Positions 10,442-20,056 of a stretch of 64,000 bases of DNA are shown here, piece after piece. The notes beneath the pieces are model-generated. The model made no database searches, was not told the origin of the DNA, and was given only the letters and a program-made list of their open reading frames with translations. The position numbers were made by a program, and so were the translations under genes. Numbering within the stretch: position 1 is the stretch's first letter; each line of letters starts with the position of its first letter. Location: positions 558,001-622,000 of the forward strand of contig NZ_CP060704.1 of the NCBI RefSeq assembly GCF_014353015.1, read 5' to 3'. Source of the stretch: Chitinimonas koreensis. GTDB lineage: Bacteria > Pseudomonadota > Gammaproteobacteria > Burkholderiales > Chitinimonadaceae.

Positions 10442-10831
10442 ATGCGTCACCGTCAAAGTAACCGCAAGCTGAATCGTACGACGTCTCACCGTCTGGCGAT
10501 GTTGCGCAACCTGGCCAACGCACTGCTGAAGCACGAAGTCATCAAGACGACGCTGCCGAAGGCCAAGGAACTGCGTCGCGTTGCCGAGCCGTTGATCACT
10601 CTGGGCAAGCAGGAGCGTTCGGTCGCCAACCTGCGTTTGGCTTTCGATCGCACCCGCGATCGCGAGCTGACCCTGAAGCTGTTCGACGTGCTGGGCCCGC
10701 GCTACAAGAACCGCAACGGCGGCTATCTGCGTATCCTCAAGTACGGCTTCCGCCAGGGCGACAATGCGCCGATGGCGCTGGTCGAGCTGGTCGATCGCCC
10801 CGAGCACGCCGACGTCGTCGAAGCTGAATAA
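10442..10831 (+). CDS. rplQ: 50S ribosomal protein L17
   Basis: 129 residues, [17 protein letters not shown] start. L17 is near the exit tunnel. Last gene of the alpha operon and followed within 21 bases by a strong terminator. Confidence 0.98.
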   Translation: MRHRQSNRKLNRTTSHRLAMLRNLANALLKHEVIKTTLPKAKELRRVAEPLITLGKQERSVANLRLAFDRTRDRELTLKLFDVLGPRYKNRNGGYLRILKYGFRQGDNAPMALVELVDRPEHADVVEAE

Positions 10832-10851
10832 GCCAAGCGACTGCGTTCTAC

Positions 10852-10884
10852 AAAAGAGCCAACCTTCGGGTTGGCTCTTTTGCT
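10852..10884 (+). terminator. Intrinsic terminator after rplQ (bidirectional)
   Basis: Arms 10852-10864 and 10869-10881 (AAAAGAGCCAACC / GGTTGGCTCTTTT) form a 13-bp stem with a TTCG tetraloop. The T run on one side and the A run on the other let it also end the convergent HDOD gene. Confidence 0.93.
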
Positions 10885-10895
10885 TTGTGTGTGCG

Positions 10896-11804
10896 CTATT
10901 GATCGATGTCGTCGCCCGGAAGCCGCAATTCCGGCGGCGGCGCGAGCGCGATATCGCCGTACCAGGCCCTGTTCTCGAAGGCTTTGCGGCAGGCCTGCAG
11001 CGTCACATGCTCGGCCTTTTCCAGGCCGAGGCCGGTCAGCGACGCGATGGCCTGGAGGTCTGCGGCCAGCTCGGGTTCGTTCCATCCTCGCGCCGCGTGG
11101 CGCGCATACGCCGTGGCGAGCAGGACGGTCCGGGCGCGCGGATGCTCCGCCTGCTGCTCGTCCATCAGCAGCTTGAGCACGTTGGGCAGTTTCCAGCGCG
11201 CGATCAGCGCCAGCTGCAGTTCCTGTAGCGGAAAGCCGAAGACGGCCTTCTGCACCACGTGATCGTCCAGCTGCGGCGCGCGTTGCTGCATGGCGCGGAT
11301 GCGCAGGATCAGCTTGGGTGCGAAGCAGCAGACCAGGATCTCGGCGACGTCCTTCAGCAGGGCGGCGGTCACGACCTCGCCTTCGTCTATGTCGTGGCGG
11401 AAGCCCGCCCAGGTGGCCGCGCACAGTGCGGCATGGTGCGAGCGGAACAGCATGCGGCGGACTTCGGACAAACCATGTGGATGAGGGGTTAGTGCCGATT
11501 CGATGGTGCCGTTGCGAGCGAACCGGTTCAGCAGCGGCGTCACGCCGAGCATCAGGATGGCGCGCTCGACCGTGGCGACGTCGGTGACCTGGTGCGAGGA
11601 GCGGTGTTGCTGTAGGTGGCGCAGCGTCTGCAGGACCAGCAGGGCGTCGTGTGCGGCGATCTGGCCCAGTTCGCGCGCGGTGAGGTCCGCATCCCGCTCG
11701 GCGAGGTCGGCAAGCGATCGTTGGGTGTGTTGCAGGATGGGGATTTCGGCGGACTCGAACGCATTCATCCACGCGTCGATGCTGCCTAGCGGCTGATCGA
11801 TCAT
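10896..11804 (-). CDS. HDOD domain protein
   Basis: 302 residues. The central part (about 90-230: VERAILMLGVTPLLNRFA and later AEILVCCFAPKLILRIRAM) matches the HDOD domain, a non-catalytic relative of HD phosphohydrolases found in signalling proteins. No GGDEF, EAL or receiver domain is attached. The family is often linked to motility or cyclic-di-GMP signalling, but its biochemical role is poorly known. It stands alone, convergent with rplQ and divergent from apaH. Confidence 0.8.
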   Translation of the reverse strand: MIDQPLGSIDAWMNAFESAEIPILQHTQRSLADLAERDADLTARELGQIAAHDALLVLQTLRHLQQHRSSHQVTDVATVERAILMLGVTPLLNRFARNGTIESALTPHPHGLSEVRRMLFRSHHAALCAATWAGFRHDIDEGEVVTAALLKDVAEILVCCFAPKLILRIRAMQQRAPQLDDHVVQKAVFGFPLQELQLALIARWKLPNVLKLLMDEQQAEHPRARTVLLATAYARHAARGWNEPELAADLQAIASLTGLGLEKAEHVTLQACRKAFENRAWYGDIALAPPPELRLPGDDIDQ

Positions 11805-11859
11805 CGATTTGCTCCTCGCTGCAGTCTAGTGCCACTGCGGGCGCGCTGCCAGCGATGGC

Positions 11860-11865
11860 TATAAT
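11860..11865 (+). promoter_or_regulatory. Possible -10 element of apaH
   Basis: Perfect TATAAT 30 bases before the apaH start; no convincing -35 lies 16-18 bases upstream (GCGGGC). A ribosome site AGGGGTG follows, 7 bases before the ATG. Confidence 0.4.
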
Positions 11866-11894
11866 CCGGGCTCTTGCATCAGGGGTGATGGCAA

Positions 11895-12716
11895 ATGGCG
11901 CGTTACGTGGTGGGCGATCTGCAGGGCTGTGGCGAAGAGCTGCAGGCCTTGCTGGCGGAAATGGCGTTCGATACGGAGTGCGACGTGCTTTATCCGGTCG
12001 GCGACCTGGTGAATCGCGGCCCCGAATCGCTGGAAGTGCTGCGTTGGGCCTACGAGAACCGCAGCTGTGTGAAGCCGGTGCTCGGCAATCACGATCTGCA
12101 CCTGATCGCCGTGCATGCCGGCTGCGCCAAGCTCAAGAAGGGCGACACGCTGACCGCGCTGCTTGAGGCGCCGGACGCCGACGTCCTGATCGGCTGGCTG
12201 CGCAGCCTGCCGCTGGTACGGCGCGACGAGCGCTACCTGATGGTCCACGCCGGCCTGCTGCCGGCCTGGGATGCCGAGCAGGCGCTTGCGCTGTCGGGCG
12301 AGGTCGAGGCGGCACTGCAATCGGCGCGCTACACCGAATTCCTGGCCCAGATGTACGGCAACCAGCCCGACCGCTGGCGCAAGGGGCTGACCGGCTGGGA
12401 TCGGCTGCGGGTGATCGTGAATGCCTGTACCCGGATGCGCGTGCTCGACGGCGACCGGCTCGAGATGAAGTTCAAGGGCGAGCTGCAGGATGTGCCGCCG
12501 CCGGCGACGGCCTGGTTCGACGCGCCGGGGCGGCGGTCTGGCGATGCGGTCGTGGTCTGTGGCCATTGGTCGGCGCTCGGCCTGCTGCGCCGGCCGGACC
12601 TGATCGCGCTCGATACCGGCTGCGTATGGGGCGGTGCCTTGAGCGCAGTCAGCCTGGACGATGGGAGACTGTTCCAGGTTCCGTCGCGGCAGCCGCGACA
12701 GACTGACTGGAGTTAG
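11895..12716 (+). CDS. apaH: Bis(5'-nucleosyl)-tetraphosphatase, symmetrical
   Basis: 273 residues, the normal ApaH length. PPP-family metallophosphatase motifs are visible: VVGDLQGC, PVGDLVNRGPES, LGNHDLHL, later VVCGHWSALG and ALDTGCVWGG. Cleaves Ap4A to two ADP and can remove Np4 caps from RNA (known for the family). The last 68 bases overlap the convergent acyltransferase gene on the other strand. Confidence 0.96.
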   Translation: MARYVVGDLQGCGEELQALLAEMAFDTECDVLYPVGDLVNRGPESLEVLRWAYENRSCVKPVLGNHDLHLIAVHAGCAKLKKGDTLTALLEAPDADVLIGWLRSLPLVRRDERYLMVHAGLLPAWDAEQALALSGEVEAALQSARYTEFLAQMYGNQPDRWRKGLTGWDRLRVIVNACTRMRVLDGDRLEMKFKGELQDVPPPATAWFDAPGRRSGDAVVVCGHWSALGLLRRPDLIALDTGCVWGGALSAVSLDDGRLFQVPSRQPRQTDWS

Positions 12717-13470
12717 GCAGGTCGCTGCGGATCTTTTCGCCGATCAGCGCTTCTGCGGTCCGGGCCAGATCGCGGCGATGCAGGCCGCTAGCCGGGATCG
12801 GCTCGAAGAAATGCAGCTCGGCCTCGAGGCGCGGCTCGACCAGCAATTGCAGCAGCGAATCCAACAGGCTCATCTCGCCGACATAGGCGGCTGCCTTGCT
12901 GCGCATGCGTGTCCGGTCGTAGTAGCGCAGCGCGACCGGAACGATCTCGGCGCCGGCGTCGACGGCGGGTTGCAGCAGCGAGGCGTTGAAGCCGGCCAGG
13001 GAGAAGCCGTCGGTAGTACTGCCTTCGGGAAAGACGGCGATGCAGCTGCCTTCCGCCAGCGCATCGGCGATGCTGCGGTTGACGCGCGCAGTATCGTGCC
13101 GACGCTCGCGAGTGACGAACAGCGTGCCGGTCCGCACGCACAGCCAGCCCACGATCGGCCAGTTACGCACCTCGGCCTTGGCGACGAAGCGAGACACGCT
13201 GACGGTGTTCATGACGAAAATGTCGAGCCAGGACACGTGGTTGGCTACCAGCACCGTATTGGCGGGCAGGAAGGCCGGGCGGCTGCCGTTGACGACGACC
13301 TCGACGGCCAGGATGCGGCAGAGCCGGCGGGCCCAGCGCGAGATCGCCGCGGCGCGGCCGGCGGCATCGCGGAATTTGAAGAGCAGGGCGATTTCGAGCA
13401 CGCCGAGCACGAGGTGAAGCAGCAGGCGGCCGATGCGCCAGGCGCGGATGGGCAGGGCGGTCTTTTTCAT
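12649..13470 (-). CDS. Lysophospholipid / lyso-ornithine lipid acyltransferase (OlsA/PlsC-like)
   Basis: 273 residues from the ATG at 13470. One N-terminal membrane helix (about 13-31) and PlsC motifs: NHVSWLD (His78, Asp83) and FPEGST (147-152). The family transfers a fatty acyl chain to a lyso-lipid acceptor. Because the gene directly follows an OlsB-like gene on the same strand (74-base gap), it is best read as OlsA, completing ornithine lipid; a PlsC role in phosphatidic acid synthesis is the alternative. Its 3' end overlaps apaH by 68 bases tail to tail. Confidence 0.85.
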   Translation of the reverse strand: MKKTALPIRAWRIGRLLLHLVLGVLEIALLFKFRDAAGRAAAISRWARRLCRILAVEVVVNGSRPAFLPANTVLVANHVSWLDIFVMNTVSVSRFVAKAEVRNWPIVGWLCVRTGTLFVTRERRHDTARVNRSIADALAEGSCIAVFPEGSTTDGFSLAGFNASLLQPAVDAGAEIVPVALRYYDRTRMRSKAAAYVGEMSLLDSLLQLLVEPRLEAELHFFEPIPASGLHRRDLARTAEALIGEKIRSDLPNSSQSVAAAATEPGTVSHRPG

Positions 13471-13544
13471 GGCAAGCCGCGAGTGTAGCGTCGTGCCCCG
13501 CGGCTTGTCAGCGAATCCGAACGATCGGACCGCTCGTGCGGCCC

Positions 13545-14300
13545 TCATTCGGCGGCCAGGAAGTGCTTTGCGTAGCGGCGATTGATCCGGCTCATCGGTA
13601 GCAGGATCAGCACGTCGGCGGTGTTGAAGTCGGGATCCCAGGCCGGATCGCCGCAGACATAGGCGCCGGCCTTGAGGTAGCCGCGGATCAGTGGCGGGAT
13701 CTCGGCCTGCTGGCGCGTGTCGAGCGCGTCGAGTGGCAGCGGGCAGCGGGGGAAGACGCGCCATTCGACCGGCGACAGCGCCTGCGCCTTCAGCTCGCGG
13801 TGGATGCTGGCCGCCATGTGGCCGCCGTCGGCCATGCTGATGCTGGCGCAGCCGACCAGGTATTCGTAGCCGTGCCTGCCCATGTAGGCAGCGAGGCCCG
13901 ACCATAGCAGCGAGATCGTCGCGCCGGTACGGTAATCCGGGTGTACGCAGGAGCGGCCGACCTCGACCATGCGCGACTTGATGTGCTGCAGCCGGGTCAG
14001 GTCGAATTCGGTGTCGGAGTAGTAGGTGCCGAGCTTGCGGGCGCGCTCGGGCGGCAGGATGCGGTAGGTGCCGACCACTTCGTTGCTGTCGTCGTCGCGG
14101 ACTAACAGGTGATCGCACCAGGCGTCGAACAGGTCGATGTCGAGCCCGGGCTCGCGGCTGTTCAGGCGGGCGCCCATCTCTTCCGCGAACACCTTGTAGC
14201 GCAGCGCTTGGGCGGCGCGGACGTCGTCCGCATGGGTGGCAAGGGATACGGAAAGCGTGCGGCGCTGTTCTCGGTGCTCGCGACGGTCTGCTTGCAGCAT
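13545..14300 (-). CDS. olsB: GNAT acyltransferase, OlsB-like (L-ornithine N-alpha-acyltransferase)
   Basis: 251 residues from the ATG at 14300, chosen because AGGAGA lies 9 bases upstream; a GTG at 14342 would add 14 residues. The acyl-ACP-using GNAT fold is recognisable (ALRYKVFAEEMGA, DLFDAWCDHLLVRD, VGTYRIL, EVGRSCVHPDYR). OlsB adds a 3-hydroxyacyl chain to ornithine, the first step of ornithine lipid synthesis. The downstream PlsC-like gene supports this. Older annotations call such proteins hemolysin-like. Confidence 0.82.
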   Translation of the reverse strand: MLQADRREHREQRRTLSVSLATHADDVRAAQALRYKVFAEEMGARLNSREPGLDIDLFDAWCDHLLVRDDDSNEVVGTYRILPPERARKLGTYYSDTEFDLTRLQHIKSRMVEVGRSCVHPDYRTGATISLLWSGLAAYMGRHGYEYLVGCASISMADGGHMAASIHRELKAQALSPVEWRVFPRCPLPLDALDTRQQAEIPPLIRGYLKAGAYVCGDPAWDPDFNTADVLILLPMSRINRRYAKHFLAAE

Positions 14301-14400
14301 GGCGCTGATTCTCCTGATGAGTTCGCAAATCTCAGGAGGCACCTTAGAGCGAGGGAATGACTGCCCGGTGACGCGGCGATGACGGATTGATGAAGGCGGC

Positions 14401-14586
14401 TCAGTGGCTGCCGTCGTCGTCCTCGGTCGGCGTATCGCCTTCCACGCGGTAGCGTTCGGTGGCCCAGTGGCCCAGATCGATCAGCTTGCAGCGCTCGGAG
14501 CAGAAGGGCCGCCACGGATTGTCGGTCGACCATGGGGTGAGCTTGCCGCAGCCGGGGCAGGCGACCTTGCGTGGGGATTGGGACAT
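14401..14586 (-). CDS. yacG: DNA gyrase inhibitor / zinc-binding protein YacG
   Basis: 61 residues with the treble-clef zinc site CPGC (Cys10, Cys13) and CSERC (Cys28, Cys32), an acidic tail ([10 protein letters not shown]) and no other domain. E. coli YacG binds GyrB and inhibits gyrase. Its ATG overlaps the zapD stop by one base (TGATG). The order coaE-zapD-yacG is conserved in Beta- and Gammaproteobacteria. Confidence 0.95.
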   Translation of the reverse strand: MSQSPRKVACPGCGKLTPWSTDNPWRPFCSERCKLIDLGHWATERYRVEGDTPTEDDDGSH

Positions 14587-15344
14587 CAGAGGTTGCAGAA
14601 GGCCAGGATGAAGTCGACGTCGTGCTCGCACTGGCGTGGCCGGTCGGAGCCGACCGCGGGCGAGACGAAGCGGATGTTGATGGCGTACTTGTTGGCTGAC
14701 AGCTCGGGCACGAAGGGCAGGTTGGCCGGTACCGACACCTTGAGCAGCTGGACCACCTTGCCGCCCGACATCTGCTGGAAAGCGCCGCCGCGCGCGGTCA
14801 GGTGGACCACCTTGGCGCTGTTGCGCAGGATGCGCAGCACGATGTCGATACCGTCCTTGATCGACCACATCGGCGACAGCCAGCCGTTCAGGTCGTGCTG
14901 ACGGTCGGCGACCGGCTTCTGCTGCCAGTAGTAGTAGGAGGGCAGGTCGAATTCGCAGACGCCGCCCGGAATGCCGGAGCGCTGCTTGATGGCCATCAGC
15001 CATTCGTTTTCGCGCAGGTGCTGGGCGAACTTGCCGGTCGGCTCGAGCAGGCGGCTGTGGGTGTGCTCGATGTCGGCCAGGACCATGTCGAGCGCTTCTT
15101 CGGAGATCTGCGGGTTGTCGCGCAGGCCTTCGAGCGACTGGCGCTGCCGTTCGAGCTCCTGCAGCAGATCGGATTTGAGGTCGGCGCGGCCGGCCACTTC
15201 CATGATCTCGAACAGGCACAGCAAGGCGGAATGGTGCTCGAGCGCATGTTCGCGGCTGGCGAAGAAGGTCGCACGGTCGTACAAATCCTCCAGCCGCAGC
15301 AGGGTGCGGATGCGTTCGTTGACTGGGAATTCGTAACTGATCAC
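14586..15344 (-). CDS. zapD: Cell division protein ZapD
   Basis: 252 residues from the GTG at 15344 ([19 protein letters not shown]), matching the usual N-terminus MISYEFPLNERIR. The open frame extends to 15416, but the extra 24 residues are not part of the family; no clear ribosome site is visible at either start. ZapD bundles FtsZ filaments at the septum. Sits between coaE (71-base gap) and yacG (1-base overlap). Confidence 0.93.
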   Translation of the reverse strand: MISYEFPVNERIRTLLRLEDLYDRATFFASREHALEHHSALLCLFEIMEVAGRADLKSDLLQELERQRQSLEGLRDNPQISEEALDMVLADIEHTHSRLLEPTGKFAQHLRENEWLMAIKQRSGIPGGVCEFDLPSYYYWQQKPVADRQHDLNGWLSPMWSIKDGIDIVLRILRNSAKVVHLTARGGAFQQMSGGKVVQLLKVSVPANLPFVPELSANKYAINIRFVSPAVGSDRPRQCEHDVDFILAFCNL

Positions 15345-15415
15345 GGTGGCCAGGCCGGGTGCTGGAGCATTGTCAGCGCCCGATTGTGCAAGATTCACAC
15401 CACTTTGACAAATCA

Positions 15416-16036
15416 TTAAGATGAATCTTGTTGTGATTCAGAAGCTTGCGTGTACTTCTTGTGCAAGTTCCTCACCTCGACCCCGAGCTTTTCCATGTCG
15501 CCGTCATTGACGATGATGTCGTCGGCCTGGGCGAGCCGCTTTTCGCGCGGCAACTGGGCCGCCATGATGGCGCGCACCTCGGCTTCGGTCAGCTTGCTGC
15601 GCGCCATCACGCGGGCGACCTGGAGCGGCTCCGGGCAGTCGACCACCAGCGCCCGGTCGATCGCGTCGCGGTAGGCGCCGGTCTCGAACAGCAAGGGGAC
15701 TGCCAGCAACGTATAGGCCGTATTGGCCGGCAGGGCCGCGAGCTGGCGTTGCGTTTCGGTGCGGATCCGCGGATGCAGCTCGGCTTCCAGGGCTGCCTTG
15801 GCGCCGGCGTCGGCGAAGATGCGTGCGCGCAGCTTGGGCCGGTCGATCGCGCCGGCGGCGTCGAGATAGTCCGCGCCGAACAGCCGGGCGACCGCCGCGG
15901 CGCCGGGCTGGCCGGGCTGGCTGAGGGCGTGGGCGATCAGGTCCGTATCGACGACCGGTACGCCGAGCGCACCGAACAGGTTGGCGACAGTGCTTTTGCC
16001 CGAGCCGATCCCGCCTGTGAGCCCGATGACGCGCAT
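15416..16036 (-). CDS. coaE: Dephospho-CoA kinase
   Basis: 206 residues with the P-loop GLTGGIGSGKST near residues 5-16 and the conserved DTDLIAH and PLLFET motifs. Performs the last step of CoA synthesis with ATP. The ATG at 16036 lies 2 bases after the pilD stop, so the gene is probably cotranscribed with the pilus genes. Confidence 0.97.
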   Translation of the reverse strand: MRVIGLTGGIGSGKSTVANLFGALGVPVVDTDLIAHALSQPGQPGAAAVARLFGADYLDAAGAIDRPKLRARIFADAGAKAALEAELHPRIRTETQRQLAALPANTAYTLLAVPLLFETGAYRDAIDRALVVDCPEPLQVARVMARSKLTEAEVRAIMAAQLPREKRLAQADDIIVNDGDMEKLGVEVRNLHKKYTQASESQQDSS

Positions 16037-16038
16037 GC

Positions 16039-16905
16039 TCAGCCGTGCCAGATCAGCCGGGCCAGCTGCGGGCCCCAGACCATGGTGGCGAGGCCGGCCA
16101 GCGCCAGGTAGGGGCCGAACGGCAACGGCTTGCTCCAGCCGCGCCGGGCCAGCACCGTCAGGCCGATGCCGATGAGCGCGCCGGCGACCGAGGAAGCCAG
16201 GATGACGATCGGCAGCGCCTGCCAGCCGAACCAGGCGCCGATCGCGGCGAGCAGCTTGAAGTCGCCGTGACCCATGCCTTCCTTGCCGGTCACCAGCTTG
16301 AAGATCCAGTACACGCTCCACAGGCTCAGATAGCCGGCCACGGCGCCGATCACCGCCGACGGCAGCGAGGTGAAGGTGCCGTCCAGATTGAACAGCAGGC
16401 CGAGCCACAGCAGCGGCAGCGTCAGGCTGTCGGGCAGCAGGTAGGTGTCGGCATCGATCCAGAACAGCGCGATCAGGTACCAGGCGAACACGATCGCGCC
16501 CAGCGTCGCCATGCTGAAGCCGAACTGGGCGGCCAGGCCGGCCGTGACCAGGCCGGTGAGCAGTTCGATCAGCGGGTAGCGGATCGAGATCGGCGTCCTG
16601 CAATGGCGGCAGCGCCCCCGCAGCAGCAGCCAGGACAGCACCGGGACGTTGTCGTAGGCGGCGATCTGCTGGCCGCAGCAAGGGCAGGCGGAGCGCGGCA
16701 GGAACAGGTTGTAGACCGGCCGGCTCGGCGGCTCGGCGTCGTCCGGCTGGTCGAGCAGCGCGCATTCCTGGCGGAACTCGGCCTCCATCATCTTGGGCAG
16801 CCGGTGGATGACGACGTTGAGGAAGCTGCCGACGATCAGGCCGAGCAGCAAGGCGTAGGCGACGAGCAGCAGCGGCTGCTCGCCCAGCAGGTACAGCGCA
16901 GCCAT
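16039..16905 (-). CDS. pilD: Type IV prepilin peptidase / N-methyltransferase
   Basis: 288 residues, bifunctional inner-membrane aspartyl protease. The N-terminal methylase domain has two CxxC pairs (Cys74/Cys77 and Cys99/Cys102). The A24 peptidase aspartates are in WIDADTYLLPD (about 149-159) and the GxGD motif (GHGD, Asp215). It removes the leader of type IV prepilins and T2SS pseudopilins and methylates the new N-terminus. 6 bases downstream of pilC. Confidence 0.97.
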   Translation of the reverse strand: MAALYLLGEQPLLLVAYALLLGLIVGSFLNVVIHRLPKMMEAEFRQECALLDQPDDAEPPSRPVYNLFLPRSACPCCGQQIAAYDNVPVLSWLLLRGRCRHCRTPISIRYPLIELLTGLVTAGLAAQFGFSMATLGAIVFAWYLIALFWIDADTYLLPDSLTLPLLWLGLLFNLDGTFTSLPSAVIGAVAGYLSLWSVYWIFKLVTGKEGMGHGDFKLLAAIGAWFGWQALPIVILASSVAGALIGIGLTVLARRGWSKPLPFGPYLALAGLATMVWGPQLARLIWHG

Positions 16906-16911
16906 CGAGGT

Positions 16912-18135
16912 CTAGCCGCCGATCGCCGAGCCCATCTTGAAGATGGGGAGGTACATCGCGATGATGATGCCGCCGATGATCGGGCCCAGCACCATCATGA
17001 TCATCGGTTCCATCAGGCTGGTCAGCGCGTCGACCGCCTCGTCGACTTCCTGTTCGAAGAAGTCGGCGATCTTGCTCAGCATCGAGTCGAGCGCGCCCGA
17101 TTCCTCGCCGATGGCGACCATCTGCATCACCATCGAGGGGAATACTTCGCTGTTCTGCATCGCGACCGTGAGGCTGGTGCCGGTGCTGACCTCGGTCTGG
17201 ATCTTCTTGGTGGCTTCGACGTAGACGACGTTGCCCGAGGCGCCGCCGACCGAGTCGAGCGCCTCGACCAGCGGGACGCCGGCGGCAAACATGGTCGACA
17301 TGGTGCGGGTCCAGCGCGCGATGGTCGCCTTGCGCATGATCTCGCCGAACAGCGGCAGCTTGAGCGCCGTGCGGTCGATCCAGTGCTGGAACGGCTTGGA
17401 GCGCTTCTTGAGCTCGAGCAGGCCGTAGATGGTGCCGCCCGCGATGCCGAAGATCGCCCACCAGTAGGACACGAAGATTTCCGACAGCGTGATGACCAGC
17501 TGGGTCGGGCCGGGCAGGTCGGCACCGAAGCCCGAGAACAGGTCCTTGAACGCCGGGATCACGAAAATCATGATCACCGAGATGATGATCACGGCGGCCA
17601 CGATGATGGCGGCCGGGTAGAACAGTGCGGACTTGATCTTGCCCTTGATGGCGAGGATCTTTTCCTTGTAGGTGGCCAGGCGGTCGAGCAGGCTGTCCAG
17701 GATACCGGCCTGTTCGCCGGCCTGGACCAGGTTGCAGAACAGCTGGTCGAACTGCAGCGGGTGCTTGCGGAAGGCCTGGGTCAGGCTGGAGCCGGTCTCG
17801 ACGTCGTTCTTGATCTCGAGCAGCAGCTTGGTCACGCTCGGATTGCTGTGGCCCTTGGCGACGATGTCGAAGGCCTGCAGCAGCGGCACGCCGGACTTCA
17901 TCATCACCGCCATCTGGCGCGTGAAGAAGGTGATGTCCTTCTCGGTGATGCGCTTGCCGCGCGAGGTCGACTGCTTCTTGACCTTGATGACGTTGATGCC
18001 CTGGCGGCGCAGGTTGGTGCGGACCAGCGCATCGCCGGGCGCGCGCATCTCGCCCTTGATGGTCTTGCCCGTACGGTCCTTGCCCTCCCAGGCGAAGTTG
18101 AATTCCTTGAGCTGTGTCTTCTTGTCGACGGCCAT
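16912..18135 (-). CDS. pilC: Type IV pilus inner-membrane platform protein PilC
   Basis: 407 residues: two repeated T2SSF domains (about 70-193 and 273-395) and three membrane helices. PilC anchors the PilB and PilT motors. MRAPGDALVRTNLRRQGINV and FTRQMAVMMKSGVPLLQAF are typical. Between pilB (23-base gap) and pilD. Confidence 0.97.
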   Translation of the reverse strand: MAVDKKTQLKEFNFAWEGKDRTGKTIKGEMRAPGDALVRTNLRRQGINVIKVKKQSTSRGKRITEKDITFFTRQMAVMMKSGVPLLQAFDIVAKGHSNPSVTKLLLEIKNDVETGSSLTQAFRKHPLQFDQLFCNLVQAGEQAGILDSLLDRLATYKEKILAIKGKIKSALFYPAAIIVAAVIIISVIMIFVIPAFKDLFSGFGADLPGPTQLVITLSEIFVSYWWAIFGIAGGTIYGLLELKKRSKPFQHWIDRTALKLPLFGEIMRKATIARWTRTMSTMFAAGVPLVEALDSVGGASGNVVYVEATKKIQTEVSTGTSLTVAMQNSEVFPSMVMQMVAIGEESGALDSMLSKIADFFEQEVDEAVDALTSLMEPMIMMVLGPIIGGIIIAMYLPIFKMGSAIGG

Positions 18136-18158
18136 GCGTGAGCTCCTCGGTCGGTGAC

Positions 18159-19871
18159 CTATTCGTTCGTTACGGCTTCGACTTCGGTCAGCGAAGTGAG
18201 CCCTTGTTTGACTTTCAACAGCCCCGACTGACGGAGGTCACGGATGCCTTCGCGGCGCGCCTGGTCCGCGATGTCGATGGAATTGCCCTGTTGCATGATG
18301 ATGCGCTGCATGTCTTCGGAGATCGGCATGACCTGGTAGATGCCGAGCCGGCCCTTGTAGCCGCTGCCCTTGCAGATGTCGCAGCCGACCGGGCCGTAGG
18401 GCTGCCAGCTGCCGTCCAGGTCTTCTTCCTTGAAGCCGGCTTGCAGCAGGGCCTCGGTCGGGATGTCGACCGGCTTCTTGCAGGCGCTGCACAGCCGGCG
18501 GGCCAGCCGCTGGCCGGTGATCAGGATCACCGAGGAGGCGATGTTGAACGGCGCGATGCCCATGTTCAGCATCCGCGACAGCGTGGCGGGGGCGTCGTTG
18601 GTGTGCAGCGTGGAGAACACCATGTGGCCGGTCTGGGCGGCCTTGATCGCGATGTCGGCGGTTTCCAGGTCGCGGATTTCACCGACCATGATGATGTCGG
18701 GATCCTGCCGCAGGAAGGACTTGAGCGCGGCGGCGAAGGTCAGGCCGGCCTTGTCGTTGACATTGACCTGGTTGATGCCGGGCAGGTTGATTTCGGCCGG
18801 GTCTTCCGCGGTCGAGATATTGATGCCGGGCTCGTTGAGGATGTTGAGGCAGGTGTAGAGCGACACCGTCTTGCCCGAGCCGGTCGGGCCGGTGACCAGC
18901 ACCATACCGTAGGGCCGGTGGATCGCGTCGAGCAGCGCGGCGCGCTGGTCGGGCTCGTAGCCGAGCGCGTCGATGCCGAGCGTGGCGGAGCTCGGATCGA
19001 GAATCCGCATACAGATCTTTTCGCCGAACAGCGTCGGCAGCGTCGAGACCCGGAAATCGATCGCGCGGTTCTTGGACAGCACCAGCTTCATCCGGCCATC
19101 CTGCGGGATGCGCTTTTCCGAGATGTCGAGCTTGGAGATCACCTTGATCCGGGAGGCGATCTTTTCCTTGATGGCCAGCGGCGGCTGGGCGATTTCGCGC
19201 AGCACGCCGTCGATGCGGTAACGGATGCGGTAGAACTTCTCGTACGGCTCGAAATGGATGTCCGAGGCGCCGCTGTTGATCGCATCCATCAGCATCTTCT
19301 GGATGTACTTCACCACCGGCGCGTCGTCGACTTCGATCGACGGGCCTTCCTGCTCGGTCTGGATGTCGTCGCCGCCGGCCATCTCCAGGTCTTCCTGGTC
19401 GATGACGAGGTTCTTCAGGTTGGCGCCGGTGGCTTCGACCAGCTTGTCGATCAGCGCGCCGAGCTTCTGGTCCTCCACCACGATCGGCTCGATCATGGCG
19501 CTGGTCTGGAACTTCGCGTCTTCCAGCGCCTGCATGTTGGTGGGGTCGGAAATGGCGATGAACAGCTTGGTGCCGCGCTTGTACAGCGGCGCGATCCGCC
19601 GCGTCTGCATCAGCTTGGGGTCGAGCGCGCCGGCCGGGATGTAGGCCGAGTCGAACTGGGCGAGGTCGAACAGCGGATAGCCGAAGGTGCTGGAGGCGAA
19701 CTCGGCGATCTGCAGGCCGTTCATCTTCTTGCTGGCGATCAGCGCCTGGACGAAACCGGTGTTGCTGCTGTGGGCCTGCGACTGGATCGCTTCGACGTCT
19801 GCTTCCAGCAGCCGGCCTTGCTGGATCAGTGCACGGCCGATGCCGGAGAGGGAGGGCGGGGATTGCGCCAT
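18159..19871 (-). CDS. pilB: Type IV pilus extension ATPase PilB
   Basis: 570 residues. An N-terminal MshEN-like region (cyclic-di-GMP binding in some homologues) is followed by the GspE ATPase with Walker A GPTGSGKT, Walker B region IIMVGEIRD and a C-terminal zinc site (CSACKKP and CDICKGSG). Powers pilus assembly in the cytoplasm. First gene of a six-gene minus-strand run down to yacG. Confidence 0.97.
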   Translation of the reverse strand: MAQSPPSLSGIGRALIQQGRLLEADVEAIQSQAHSSNTGFVQALIASKKMNGLQIAEFASSTFGYPLFDLAQFDSAYIPAGALDPKLMQTRRIAPLYKRGTKLFIAISDPTNMQALEDAKFQTSAMIEPIVVEDQKLGALIDKLVEATGANLKNLVIDQEDLEMAGGDDIQTEQEGPSIEVDDAPVVKYIQKMLMDAINSGASDIHFEPYEKFYRIRYRIDGVLREIAQPPLAIKEKIASRIKVISKLDISEKRIPQDGRMKLVLSKNRAIDFRVSTLPTLFGEKICMRILDPSSATLGIDALGYEPDQRAALLDAIHRPYGMVLVTGPTGSGKTVSLYTCLNILNEPGINISTAEDPAEINLPGINQVNVNDKAGLTFAAALKSFLRQDPDIIMVGEIRDLETADIAIKAAQTGHMVFSTLHTNDAPATLSRMLNMGIAPFNIASSVILITGQRLARRLCSACKKPVDIPTEALLQAGFKEEDLDGSWQPYGPVGCDICKGSGYKGRLGIYQVMPISEDMQRIIMQQGNSIDIADQARREGIRDLRQSGLLKVKQGLTSLTEVEAVTNE

Positions 19872-19923
19872 GCTTGCAAGCTTTCGGGAAGCGCGGCGCG
19901 AAGTGCGCCGTTATGTCAAAACT

Positions 19924-19946
19924 GGCATAAATAATGCCTTTGTCAA
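19924..19946 (-). promoter_or_regulatory. Candidate pilB promoter (sigma-54-like GG-N10-GC or sigma-70 -35)
   Basis: On the minus strand AGGCAT-N5-ATGC gives the GG/GC spacing of a sigma-54 promoter with imperfect flanks; the element is also a palindrome (GGCAT/ATGCC). TTGACA lies directly upstream (19941-19946) but without a good -10 at 16-18 bases. Either reading is weak. Confidence 0.25.
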
Positions 19947-20056
19947 GTTTGGCTGTAAAGCTGCAAAGCCTTGTCGCGATTGGCTTTGCGGTGCGAACCG
20001 AGGGGCTGGGCGGGCATGCGAGGCTGATTTGACGAGGGTTTCGACTTATTCCGATG

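Noticed and set aside
16045..18141. 698-codon open frame on the plus strand
   Set aside because: Antisense to pilC and pilD, with Gln/Arg/His/Asp-biased shadow composition and no recognisable family.
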